This document shows positions 54,430 through 64,000 of a stretch of 64,000 nucleotides of DNA, one piece after another. The translations under genes and the position numbers were made by a program. Source of the DNA: Monocercomonoides exilis (Eukaryota; Preaxostyla; Oxymonadida; Polymastigidae); contig LSRY02000025.1 in the NCBI GenBank assembly GCA_001643675.2, positions 994,001 through 1,058,000 of the forward strand, written 5' to 3'. A model generated the notes under the pieces. That model had not been told where the DNA came from, searched no databases, and worked only from the letters and a program-made list of their open reading frames with translations. The first letter of the stretch is position 1; each line of letters begins with the position of its first letter.

Positions 54430-55377
54430 GAGTTGGAAAAAAAAAATGCGAAAGGATCGATTATAATATTTCGTGGGCTGCTTGTTTGTTTTGATAATGT
54501 GAAATTTAAATATATCGCAGAGTGAGATTTGTTGGCATTCAAGTGACAAAAACAATTTTGAAGCAAATTTTTTCTAGTTTTTTATCTCTATTACAAAAAA
54601 GAAAATTAAAAGTTTGTGCACACTTGATGATGTTTCAAATAACTTTTTTTAATAACTAATGGAATTGAATCTTCAAATTTTTTGGCAATTCATATATTTT
54701 TTATTTTACAGAAACTCAAAAAAGATAAACTTCATTTTGACAATTATTTCATTTCAATATAAGTTTTTTTCCTATGCAAAAATAACTGTAAAGTGTAACT
54801 TATTGGGTCCGAAATTTTTTTTTTCATAAATCATCTTAATATGTTTCTTTAAAATACTCTATTGTTGATAATTCGATTAATAAATGTGTTGTTGAGTTTC
54901 ATAAGCTTACACATTAGTTGTGAATTTCAGTAATATCACAAAAAATTGAACCATAATTTTCAAAATTTGACATAAACAAAAATTTTCTTCTTCATTCTCC
55001 AAACTATTTCTTTCTTTATTTAACTTTAATCATAAAATCCTTAGATTTAATTGTTGTTTTGAACATAATCTGAAGATATTTTATCATCTTTATTGTGTAA
55101 TTTTTTAAACACTCAAAAAATTATGAATAAAACTTTCTTTCCATTTGAGTGAAAATGATTTTTCACAATGTTTTGATAGGGTTTTTCAACATAAAAACAT
55201 AATTTTTCTAACCTTAAAACATCATTCGAAGAATGTTTTCATTAGAGGGTATCAAATTTGGTGATATATTCATATTATTTCACAACAAAAATCGGGACCC
55301 AAAATGTTCCATCTTACCAAAAATAACTTATTTGAATTAAATTTTCAGTCAATTTAATGATTCATTTTCAAACTTTC
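54430..55377. other. Diverged spacer of the right copy
   Basis: AT-rich; no gene. It is the part that differs most from the left copy, ending abruptly at the near-identical Pmp leader at 55378. Confidence 0.5.
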
Positions 55378-55592
55378 AAATTATCAAATTTTGTGTGTAA
55401 ATTGAATAATGGTCAATAATGATTTAATATTAAAAGACATTATCATTTTCTCAGATTCAACTCTATTTCATTCATCCTCCAAAAGGAAAAAAAAGTTTGT
55501 CAAAAAAGAATCGAAGAAAAGCGATTATTTGTGGTATGATCGTTTCCATATTTCAAAAATAGTTATTGAAAAAACAGCTTTAAACAGTATTT

Positions 55593-57335
55593 ATGATGAT
55601 CCCTTGTATTGCGTTCGTATTTGCATTGGGGCTGAATGCGGTTGAAGTGCAAGCAGGACCTGCAGCCATGACCACGCTTTGGGCTTCAGACAGAGAGAAT
55701 GGAATTGGCTGTTTGACAAAGGCAGTGAATTCGTCGATGAGAGTTGTGCGCGCCAAGCTGATTGGTGTGCAAAAAGGTTCAATCGGAGAGTTTGTGGCAG
55801 GCTCTGAAGTGATCCTACAGGACTGCGTGATTGAGGCGACGAACACAGAAAAGTCACCATTTTTGCTTGCTGGGTCGTCTTTGGTTGCAAACGGCATTGA
55901 GATTGTTGCACAGCAGCATGGCTCTGTTGCGTGCTTCTGCGAGAACAGAGATGGGCAGGAGGAACTGCTCCTGAAGGATTCGAGGTTCGATAATCTCATG
56001 TGTGTGGGGAAAAGTTCGTTCCTTCCGGTGCAGGGGAAGGGGATGTCTGTTGTGGATTGCGCATTCAACAACGCTACAAAGCAAAGGGGATTTGTTGGAA
56101 TTCCGCATGCGCCAGGGTGCTTGGAGACACATTTGAGTGGATCGAACTTTTTCAATTGCTGGAATGTGTTTTATGGGGGAGTCATGGGAGGAATGAATGT
56201 GCATGTGTTTGCTTCGAGCAATTGCAGCTTTTGTCAGTGCAAGCACAACTTGCAATTTCGATCGGTTGGACAGTATGATCCTAATCCTCCTTCTCCTGGG
56301 CAGCCAACAGTAAAATCGTATGAAGGAGAAAAATTCGAATCTCACCAAGAATTTAGTAATGCTTTATTGACTTTCACAAATTGCATTTTCTCCTCGTGCG
56401 AAGGAAGTTTTGGGGGAGGTCTAAATATTCAAGGCAGCACTGGAGAGATTATTTCTTGTACATTTGAAAGCTGCTCAGCTCAGAACGTTGGTGGTGCATT
56501 GTATTCGAGTGTGTTTGGTCTTAATGTATCTATAAAGAAAAGCAAGTTCAATAAGTGCTCAATTACAAACAATAACGGAGAAAGTGGTTCATCTTTATTA
56601 AGTTATGGGGGTGCTATTTGTCTCACAGGAAATAATTATAAGTTATCTGAACTAACTGGAGAAAAGTGCGTTGCAGGATCAGGAGGATTTATGTATGCAT
56701 CATTAAAATCGGATGTGATTTGGGAAGGGCTTTCGATAAAGGAGTGCAAGACGACAGTTGGGGATTCATTAAATATGGGTGGTGCCATATACTTTTCTGA
56801 AAATCTTTTGTTAACAATCAAGGAGTCATTGTTCCAGAAATGTGAAGCTGGTTTAACTGGAGGAGCGTTGTCTATTGGCAATGTTGCGAAAGCATCTGAT
56901 CTTCACATTCTGAACTGTAAGTTTAGAGAAAACAAAGCAATTGGAAACACTAAATATATTGATGAAATGAATGCATATTTGCCCGAGGAAGATAAAATTA
57001 AGTTTACAAAGAAAATGTGCGTGAGTGACATTTTTATCTTGGGTAACGAAACCGAAGGCAAATTTACGAAAGACAATTTTGCCGGAACAACTTCTTCGAG
57101 CAAGAAGCCGCGGACATACAGTGATTCGCAAGAAAACTTTGACAATTTGATAAAAGGAGCCCTGTCAACAGGAGGGATTATTGGACTTGTTATTGGCTTG
57201 GTTGCAGCTGTTATTATAATTGTTGTAGTGATTATTATCGTTGTGTGTGTTGTGAAGAAAAAGAAAGCGAAGAAAGAAGATAAGGATAAGGAAATGGAGT
57301 CTGTTGAAGCATCAAAACAAGGAGAAACTGCTTAA
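55593..57335 (+). CDS. Pmp-like type I surface membrane protein (copy 2)
   Basis: 580 residues, same architecture as 2164-3939: signal peptide, cysteine-containing beta-helix ectodomain with GGGL/GGAL/GGAI/GGFM motifs, one membrane segment (GLVIGLVAAVIIIVVVIIIV) and a Lys/Glu tail ending KQGETA. Residues 1-224 differ from copy 1 at only a few positions (for example Glu to Lys near 127 and Ser to Asn near 190), residues 225-500 are clearly diverged, with short indels, and the anchor is again conserved. The 5' leader is virtually identical. This pattern suggests a surface family that varies its exposed middle while holding the ends. It stops at UAA; read-through would give an unrelated hydrophobic tail to UGA. 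Confidence 0.85.
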   Translation: MMIPCIAFVFALGLNAVEVQAGPAAMTTLWASDRENGIGCLTKAVNSSMRVVRAKLIGVQKGSIGEFVAGSEVILQDCVIEATNTEKSPFLLAGSSLVANGIEIVAQQHGSVACFCENRDGQEELLLKDSRFDNLMCVGKSSFLPVQGKGMSVVDCAFNNATKQRGFVGIPHAPGCLETHLSGSNFFNCWNVFYGGVMGGMNVHVFASSNCSFCQCKHNLQFRSVGQYDPNPPSPGQPTVKSYEGEKFESHQEFSNALLTFTNCIFSSCEGSFGGGLNIQGSTGEIISCTFESCSAQNVGGALYSSVFGLNVSIKKSKFNKCSITNNNGESGSSLLSYGGAICLTGNNYKLSELTGEKCVAGSGGFMYASLKSDVIWEGLSIKECKTTVGDSLNMGGAIYFSENLLLTIKESLFQKCEAGLTGGALSIGNVAKASDLHILNCKFRENKAIGNTKYIDEMNAYLPEEDKIKFTKKMCVSDIFILGNETEGKFTKDNFAGTTSSSKKPRTYSDSQENFDNLIKGALSTGGIIGLVIGLVAAVIIIVVVIIIVVCVVKKKKAKKEDKDKEMESVEASKQGETA

Positions 57336-58257
57336 GACACTCCATCAGCATCGTTTTATTGGGCTTTTCTGTTGTTTCTATTTTGTTATTTATTTCGAGT
57401 TCCTGTTTCTTTAATATTCAGTTTTCTTTTAATTTGATTTTTCGCTAATGAGATTGTACTTCCCATAGTTATGCCGCTGTTTGCATATTTATGCAAACTT
57501 TTGTTGATTAACCTGTTTTCTTTTATAGTCATTTTTGACGATCTGCTAAAGGCTCATTTTGTTGCTTTTAATCGACTTTAATTTTTTATTTTTTTATTTT
57601 TTTGAGACTGGTGGAATTGATGATTAAGGGACTCGACTTAAATCAAACAGAATCTATTACGCTTTAACCAAATTGATTATTGTATTTATTTCTTGTTTTT
57701 TAATCTTAAACTTTTGTATTTCTTTTTCTATTTTTAATGTTTAACTTGAGCAATGGTGCCATTTCCCATCCAACCTTTATGGTTGAAAAGATTCCTTTCA
57801 ACTTTTGGATAATATTTTAACAATCTTTTTTTTTTTTTTTATTTTTTAATCGCCTTAACGTGAAACTGTAAACAAGAGAATAAATAAATAACGTGATAAC
57901 ACTTTTATATGGATACCAAGCTTTTGAAAAGAGTTACTTGTATTTAAATGAAAAGTGAAATAATAAATGAATAAAAAAAGAATTGGCAATATTTCAAAAG
58001 ACAGCGTATCTTCAAAACAAACTTTCTTGAAAAGTCCTTCCGTTGTTTTGATAAAATATTTGTTACTGCGTATTTGAACTTTAGCGGAACAAATTGTTCT
58101 CATCCATCAGTGAAGTTTTTTGTTCAAATAGGTGTTTTTATCACACAAATCGAGTGATTGTTGCGTTGCGATTAGAACTTTCATCTTCTTTTTTGTCCTC
58201 TGAATAGAAAAAATAATAAAAATCAATAGTTTGTTTTTGGATTAAAGTTTTACCAAA
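57336..58257. other. Pmp 3' flank, then AT-rich spacer
   Basis: 57336-57802 matches the flank of copy 1. The remaining sequence holds only a short minus-strand ORF (57855-58103) without recognisable features. Confidence 0.5.
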
Positions 58258-58708
58258 ATGAAAGAAATTGCATCGAACCCCTTAAAAGCATTGAAAATGT
58301 CGAAAAGTGGTTCGAACTTATTGACCTCATTTGGAAGTGTAAAGTCCGGGTCACACTTTACCCCCTTTTTTTGCTTGCTTATTTTTGCTGTTTTATTGTC
58401 ACTTTATGGAACCTTTGGCCTGATAAAGTTCAAACACACCTTTCAAAAAAAGAAACCTTGTTTAAAAACATATTATTGGTAAAATAAAAGTGTTGCAATA
58501 TCCAAAAATAACTAACAATAATACAAAAACACTTAAAAATAAATTATCTAATTGCGCACTTTCTGAACATTTGCTATCGGCGAAACAAAAATTACACAAT
58601 TTCTCTGATAAAAAAAAAATATGTGAACAGAACTCTCCAGAAACTCGCAACAAGCTCTTAAATGATTGCACTTTCAATTTTTTTGTTTCTCTCATTTATC
58701 CAATTTAA
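58258..58708 (+). CDS. Small single-pass membrane protein, possibly two exons
   Basis: Starts MKEIASNPLKALKMSKSGSN and has one membrane segment (FCLLIFAVLLSLYGTFGLI, about residues 40-60) followed by Lys-rich KFKHTFQKKK. After LKTYYW (58480) a GTAAAATAAAAG could be an intron start, or the UAA is sense. A second reading in another frame (LSNCALSEHLLSAKQKLHNF, SDKKKICEQNSPETRNKLL) runs to 58708 and may be the next exon. The size and topology resemble small secretory-pathway proteins but no signature allows a name. Confidence 0.4.
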
Positions 58709-58966
58709 CTGAAAATATAATTATGCAGCAAGCTCCACTTGAAAAAGTACAAAAATAAAAATACACTGAATCACTTGAACTATCTATGAGAGCAGGTCAT
58801 TCAAGTTTTTCTTTAAATATTCAACATTCTCCAAATTATGTGCAAACGATTTCATTTGTTAGTATTTCTTCAGAGCAGAAATGAGTGCAATATTTCACGT
58901 AGAAAAGGATTTTCTCCAAGAAACATTTAAACCTTCATATACCACCTTGTATCAACATAAGTTAAC

Positions 58967-60664
58967 TTATTGGCAATCATCTTGAATGCAATGCTCTTCT
59001 ATTTTCTCAACTCTTTGCTCGTCTTGAATTGTGTTTGAAAGTTGTATTAGCTTTTTCTTTTTCTTTTTCTTTTTTATAACTTTTACAATGACTTTCTTTG
59101 GATGCTCATTTTCCTCCAACGGCTGTATTCCAAGCTGCTCCTGCTGATCAGACAGAGTAGACGCACATTCTTGTGGCTTAACCATCAAACTGGAAGGATT
59201 AAGCGGGACGTATGATGTGGATGCAGTAACATTTTTGCCTCCCATGCCATTTCCATTCTGAAATGAATAGCGTGCTGACATCTTTGTTCCAGACGAGGAG
59301 AAAGAAGACACAGACGAGGAAGACGGGAGTGAGACCTTTCTTTGAACAGAATGAAGAGAAGAAGAGACAGGCGGTGCGCGGAGAAAGGGAATTGAGAGTG
59401 TTGAGTGTACATGGCGGAAAGATTCAACAGACGATCCAGATTCGCTTGAAGCAATAGTCGAAAAGCTATCAGTGCGACTCAGAGTATCTTCCATATCCCC
59501 TGAGATATTCAGCTCTCTTTTTGCTGTTCTTTTCCTTCTTTTCTTTCGTTTCTTCCTTTCTGGAGCTGAAAAAGTACTTTTCCCATCTTCATCGCCAGAT
59601 TCATTCCTTGAATCCTGTATTCTGCTCTCCTTATCGTATGATGAGTTCATGTTCCTTTTTTCTGTTGCATGATCTCCTGAAGGAAGCGCCCCACCTCCCC
59701 AACGAATTTCTGTTTCTTTATTGTGAATTCTTTTCTTTTTGATTTCATAGATTTTTGATAGATCAGCCGTATTCAGTATCTTCATCCCCGTGAGTAAAAG
59801 CATTGTTATAGTCAAAAGAAATTCTCCAAAAAAACTCTTCATGATTGAGCATATTCCGGATCCAAGAGTATTCAGATGCATGTGGAACACAAACAAATAA
59901 AATATCGCGCGAAATGTGAAGAGAAACCAGCTTATAATCGACTGGATATTTGTCTTTATCTTTAGCATTCGAAATGATTTCAGTTCCTTAAGATTTAACT
60001 TAGACAATTTGCGAGTTACAAGAATTCCGTATATCAGATATAACAAGGAAATAATGAAATTCCATGAAACAAAATAATACAGCTCTGTCTCTTGTAAATT
60101 TATAAAAGCCACTGGATTGCTATCTCGAGTAACACAATTACAAATTATAAGTAGCAAAGGAATTAATAGTCCAAATAAGACGATTCCAATTTTCAAAAGA
60201 ACCAATGGATTAAATCCCCTTTGACGACGGTGAATTACAGTTGCCCATTGAATCACAATAATTAGAAAAATTGCATCAAAAAGATAATTACTTATTGCTA
60301 ACAAAATTTTAGTTACAATCAACTCGGTGAATGGAGTTTCGCAAATTCCTGGCCAGCACGCTGCTGAAAGAGCACTTTATTAAGATAAATCAAATTTTCA
60401 AGTGTCAAATCAACAAAAAGCACACCGCATAAATACTGGTAATGGAAGCAGAATATAAAACAACGATTTGAATGAAAAAGGAAAGGATTTTGTTCTGTAA
60501 TAACGAAGTATAACTTGGCGAAAAAGTTCTTCTGCTGCAGATAAAAAAGCTGCTGCTTCGATGGCACTAAAAATATAAAACTCCATTATTCTCAAACTTA
60601 ACAACAATTCATACAATTCTATCCAATGACCGTAGGTGCAAAATGAATGTTTGATTTCATTCAT
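58967..60664 (-). CDS. Seven-helix membrane protein with long cytosolic tail
   Basis: Starts at ATG 60664 and has one 51-base intron (60414-60364, GTTGATTTGAC...TTTCAG) that removes two UGA and keeps the frame (MRCAF then SACWPGICETPF). Seven hydrophobic segments are visible: FYIFSAIEAAAFLSAAE, FYILLPLPVFMRCAF, YLFDAIFLIIVIQWATVI, IGIVLFGLLIPLLLIICN, FIISLLYLIYGILV, WFLFTFRAIFYLFVFH and FFGEFLLTITMLLLTGMK. A 250-residue tail follows, rich in Ser/Lys, with RKKRKKRRKRTAKRE and a poly-Lys run (KVIKKKKKKKK). Topology and the DAIFLIIVIQWATVIHRRQRG motif recall THH1/TOM1/TOM3-type or other 7TM proteins of protists; this is a weak match. It ends DCQ-UAA, with UGA four codons later. Confidence 0.7.
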
Positions 60665-61762
60665 TTGTTTTATATTTTTTATAAAAACATTTAAAGGGGG
60701 ATCACAAAATCTTCAATCTTTTATAAAACAAATAAAAATCATTTTAACAAATATTCACAAAAGCAAAATAGTTTATATTGAATATTGTTTTTTTTATAAC
60801 AAATGATTTTTTTTTAATTTTGAGGAAAATATCTGATTTGTTTGTTCAAAGACGAAAGCACAAGAAATTTTAAAAAATATATTTTTCGAAAAAAAGAAAT
60901 ATTTATTGTTCTTTTCGAAAAGATTTGCTCAATTGTTTTTCATTCAAAGTGAAAAAAAAATAAAAAATTAAAAAAATTAAAAATAAAATAAAAATAAAAA
61001 AAAAATAAAATAAAAATAAAAAAATTTTTTTCAGGTTTTTCCAATATTTTGAACATTGAAGATTTCTTGAAATCTATATTCGAGTGTGTGCTTTTATGAA
61101 AATATTGAAGGGGCAATGTTATCAAAAGAATTTAAAAATTCGTAATTGTTTTTGATTCTGATTTTCAGGGAAAACAAAGAATACGGTTTTTAATTTTTTG
61201 TTTGTTATTATGAGAAAGTCCTATTACTCTTTGAATTCCTGTGTTTGAAGCTATCAAAGTTATTAACAAAGAAAAGTTTCTTTTCTAACAGCTAATTGAA
61301 ATTTAAAACTCACATTTTGAGTCACAGTTAATTTACTCGATATTCTTATAATGCAATATTTCATTGAAGCCTTCATTGAACATATTTCAAAATTTCAAAA
61401 AATTGTTACACTAATTTTCAGAAAAATTAACTCTAACTGGAATTAGAATTTTCCTGAATAATGTTCGTTTAAGATTAACAATAAATATATAAAGTGTTTA
61501 TATTCGAATGATTCTTTTTTATTTCATATTATTTTATCATAATTTTCAAGCAAAAAATTTGTCACAAAAAAATTTGATATTTATCAAATGTTTTGGTTTG
61601 AAATAAAGAAGTTCTTTTCTGTATTTATGTTATTCCATGTGTTTGAAAATCAATGATTTGAAAACATATAACACTTCTTTGAAAAGGATTTTGCAAATTT
61701 CTGTAAACCAGAAAGTTATTCATTCACCGAAAAAATGAATGAAAATGAAAATAATCACTTTT
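60665..61762. other. AT-rich intergenic region
   Basis: Homopolymer and AAAAATAAAA-type runs at 60945-61030. No gene. Confidence 0.5.
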
Positions 61763-62025
61763 ATGGGTGAATATTTTTGAAATCATATATATTCGTCTAA
61801 AAATTAAGGTTTGAATATTTGTTATGAATATTCATAAATGAACCCTGAAAAGTTATAGATCATTTTTGTTAAGCCTCAACTATTTTAACATGTCAAACTT
61901 TGGCTCTTGAAACGATTATTATGCATTCAACATTCGGCTGATAATTATTTAACTAATGAAGAAAAACCTTTATATAATCAACGCACCGAAAAAAGTTATG
62001 ATTTTAATAAAAATCACCAACATGA
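61763..62025. mobile_element. MITE, GGGTGATTATTTTTGAAATC family, diverged copy 3
   Basis: Left end ATGGGTGAATATTTTTGAAA, right end TATGATTTTAATAAAAATCACC. The size (about 260 bp) matches copies 1 and 2, the interior is diverged. A further left end (GTGGGTGATTATTTTCAAAA) at 62113 is not followed by a clear right end. Confidence 0.55.
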
Positions 62026-63108
62026 TCACATTTTTTGTTATAATTCATTGTTTTTCTATGATAAATCGAATTATTGACATATTCTTCTTGTCTTTTGATT
62101 TTTCAAAATGAAGTGGGTGATTATTTTCAAAATCATAACTTTTTTCGGGGAGTTAATTTTTCATAGATTGTTTGTCAATGTGAAGAGATTTTGTATTCAT
62201 ATGCCTAATTCATCACACATATTTCAAAGCAAATGTTTATGCTGAAGCGAAGATGAAGATGTCCTAAACAAGCCCAATGACTTTCGTTTGTGAATTTGTT
62301 AATTTTCAATTAATATTATCGAACCGAAACTTTTAATTGAAGAAATGTACTTTCAATAATAATCTCCCAAGTCAAAAAATCAAAATTATGAGTATTTTTG
62401 GAAAAAATTGTTGGAAATGTTGAAAAATGCATTTTTGTGAATAATTTTCTTTATAAAAAAATTAACACATGATTAAAAATTAAGATTTATTTTTATTTTA
62501 TTTTATAGTATTGTATTGTATTTTATTTTATTTATATTTTATTCTATTTTATTTATTTATTAATTTATTTATTTTTGTGAAAAGCTTCGTCATATATAAT
62601 CGCAATCGGATATAATCGCAAATAATCGTGCAAAAACTGATGTTAAATCATCAAAAATGGACTGTATATGAAATTAAATAATGCAACAATTAAGTTTTAT
62701 ATATTTTGAAATCACTAACACATATAAAATGTTTATTATGCATGATACGATAATAAAGCAATTTTATTCTTTTTTTTTCCCAAGGATTCATTGATTTTCA
62801 ACTGAAATTTTCAAAATAATTTACTATTGAATATTGCATTATCTTTTGATCGCTTCTTCTTTTTCAAAATAGATTTGAGTCTCGAATTTTCGAACAAATT
62901 AACAAAAATAGTTATCATTCTCAGCATATGATTGAATATCATCAAAACTTTGTCATTCCAAAAAAATGATTTCGTTATTATAATCTATTAAAAGACAATT
63001 CAACTCAAAACTTCTCATTAATATTCCAAAAAAAATTCATTAATCCCAATAACAATCTTTTCTTCCTTTGAATGAAGTGCTCAGACAACAACACATTTTT
63101 TTGAAATA
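62026..63108. other. AT-rich region with MITE relics
   Basis: Contains a solitary GGGTGATT end at 62113, a TTTTATTTTA-type microsatellite at 62480-62570, and a degraded piece of the CCGGATATAATCACA element at 62595-62655 (ATCGCAATCGGATATAATCG). No gene. Confidence 0.5.
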
Positions 63109-63562
63109 CAGTCTAAACCGGATATAATCACATCGACTTTTGCACAACTTTTTGTGACAATATCCGATTGTGATTATACATGATGATGATTTTCACAGAG
63201 AAAAATGAAAATTAATTGAACAATCAATTATTTAAGGTTCCATTTAAACATTTTTCATAATTCTTATCTTATGCACTTTTTTCTTTTGCGAAAATAATTT
63301 TTATCATTTAAACACATTATTTGATCTCATTTGAGCACATTTTTGAAAAAGCGAAAAATTGAAATTTTTGATCAAAGAATCGATTTTTCATTGAAAAAAT
63401 CACCCATTTTAATGAAAAAAAATTGTGATTATATATTTACAGCTCTGTGACAATATGCGATGGAAAATGAATGAAAAACTAGCAAAAAATGTCGGTGCAT
63501 GGAATAATGTGACTGTAAACGAATGTGATTATATTCGACGTGATTATATCCGGTTAAGACTG
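63109..63562. mobile_element. MITE with CAGTCTAAACCGGATATAAT ends, copy 2, TA target duplication
   Basis: About 454 bp, CAGTCTAAACCGGATATAAT at the left and ATCCGGTTAAGACTG at the right, flanked by TA on both sides (63107-63108 and 63563-63564). Related to 50934-51382. The ORF on the minus strand at 63429-63716 is only a consequence of the element sequence. Confidence 0.8.
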
Positions 63563-63619
63563 TAAATCCATTTTCTAACACAAAAGGCACTCTGAACTTG
63601 TTGCTTTGAGAATACAAAT

Positions 63620-64000
63620 ATCGAATAAAATACGGACATCGCACAAAATACAGGACAAGATCGATTTCACGATAACTGCAGGAAGAATAATTCTGACAAT
63701 TTTCCTCAAAATACATCTCATCAACATATACTCATTTTATATCCAAATCTTTCAAAGCAGCTTCGTTTGTGCTCAGAAATAATAAATGATTGAAATCTCG
63801 GAGAAACTCAAAATCCTATTACTCCTTGATTTCAAAAATTATTTTTTTAATATTCTGTCGATATGAAAATGAGAGTTTGATATGACAAATAAGTTAGCAT
63901 TGCAAAGAAAATTTTAGAGGAAAATTGTCAGAATAATTCCTCCTGCAGTTATCGTGAAATCTATCTCGTCCGGTATTTTGTGCGATGTCCGTATTTTATG
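63620..64000. mobile_element. Foldback element, second copy, cut by the window end
   Basis: Diverged relative of 4800-5449. Left arm with ATACGGACATCGCACAAAAT and GATCGATTTCACGATAACTG, centre TGATTGAAATCTCGGAG near 63790, right arm running into the window end at GCGATGTCCGTATTTTATG. Arms are less perfect than in the first copy, so it is older. Confidence 0.75.

Larger units (their letters stand above)
52914..57802. repeat. Segmental duplication, right copy (pairs with 1-4410)
   Basis: Complete within the window at its right side; it begins to match base 1 of the window at 52914, and the true left border of the repeat lies outside the left window edge. Same gene order as the left copy. The 54550-55377 part has about 500 bases with no counterpart on the left. 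Confidence 0.9.

Overview
The window looks like a chromosome piece from a free-living or symbiotic anaerobic protist, most likely a metamonad (Preaxostyla/oxymonad or a relative). It is AT-rich overall, eukaryotic (short GT/GC-AG introns, ubiquitin-specific proteases, a DIRS retrotransposon, a pogo-type transposase) and carries two surface proteins with GGA-type Pmp repeats, as known from trichomonads and oxymonads. Many coding stretches are crossed by in-frame UAA or UAG in positions where glutamine fits, and several of them end at UGA. The best explanation is a nuclear code with UAR = Gln (known in the oxymonad Streblomastix and in some diplomonads), although some genes look as if they end at UAA. 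Species assignment is inference only.

Layout. 1-4.4 kb and 52.9-57.8 kb are two direct copies of one segment, each with a gene remnant followed by an intact Pmp-like membrane protein; the two Pmp proteins share their ends but differ in the middle. 4.8-5.45 kb is a near-perfect foldback element with a second copy at the right window edge. 5.6-8.3 kb holds broken Pmp pieces. 8.8-11 kb (copy A) and 26-31 kb (copy B) are two copies of an unrecognised large charged protein. 11-15.7 kb holds unrecognised acidic genes and a GC-rich gene with several frame breaks. 17.65-23.7 kb is a structurally complete DIRS element (Gag, RT-RNase H, tyrosine recombinase, split terminal repeats and internal complementary region), followed by a pogo-like transposase.

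31.1-44.3 kb is the most striking part: a 13.1-kb element bounded by 575-bp terminal inverted repeats and a TA duplication, inserted in the exact centre of a palindrome between two divergent genes. It contains two related genes that each encode a ubiquitin-specific protease (USP); in the second the USP is fused to a DDE-type transposase. A third, internal copy of the 575-bp repeat suggests a composite structure. A GC-rich, highly folded RNA-like segment lies at the 3' end of the fusion gene.

44.3-52.7 kb carries charged coiled-coil genes and decayed sequence with MITEs. 58-60.7 kb encodes a small membrane protein and a seven-helix membrane protein with one clear intron. 60.7-64 kb is AT-rich and full of MITE copies. 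Frame breaks often fall at short homopolymers, so some 'pseudogenes' may be assembly indels. All homology statements come from reading motifs by eye, without searches.
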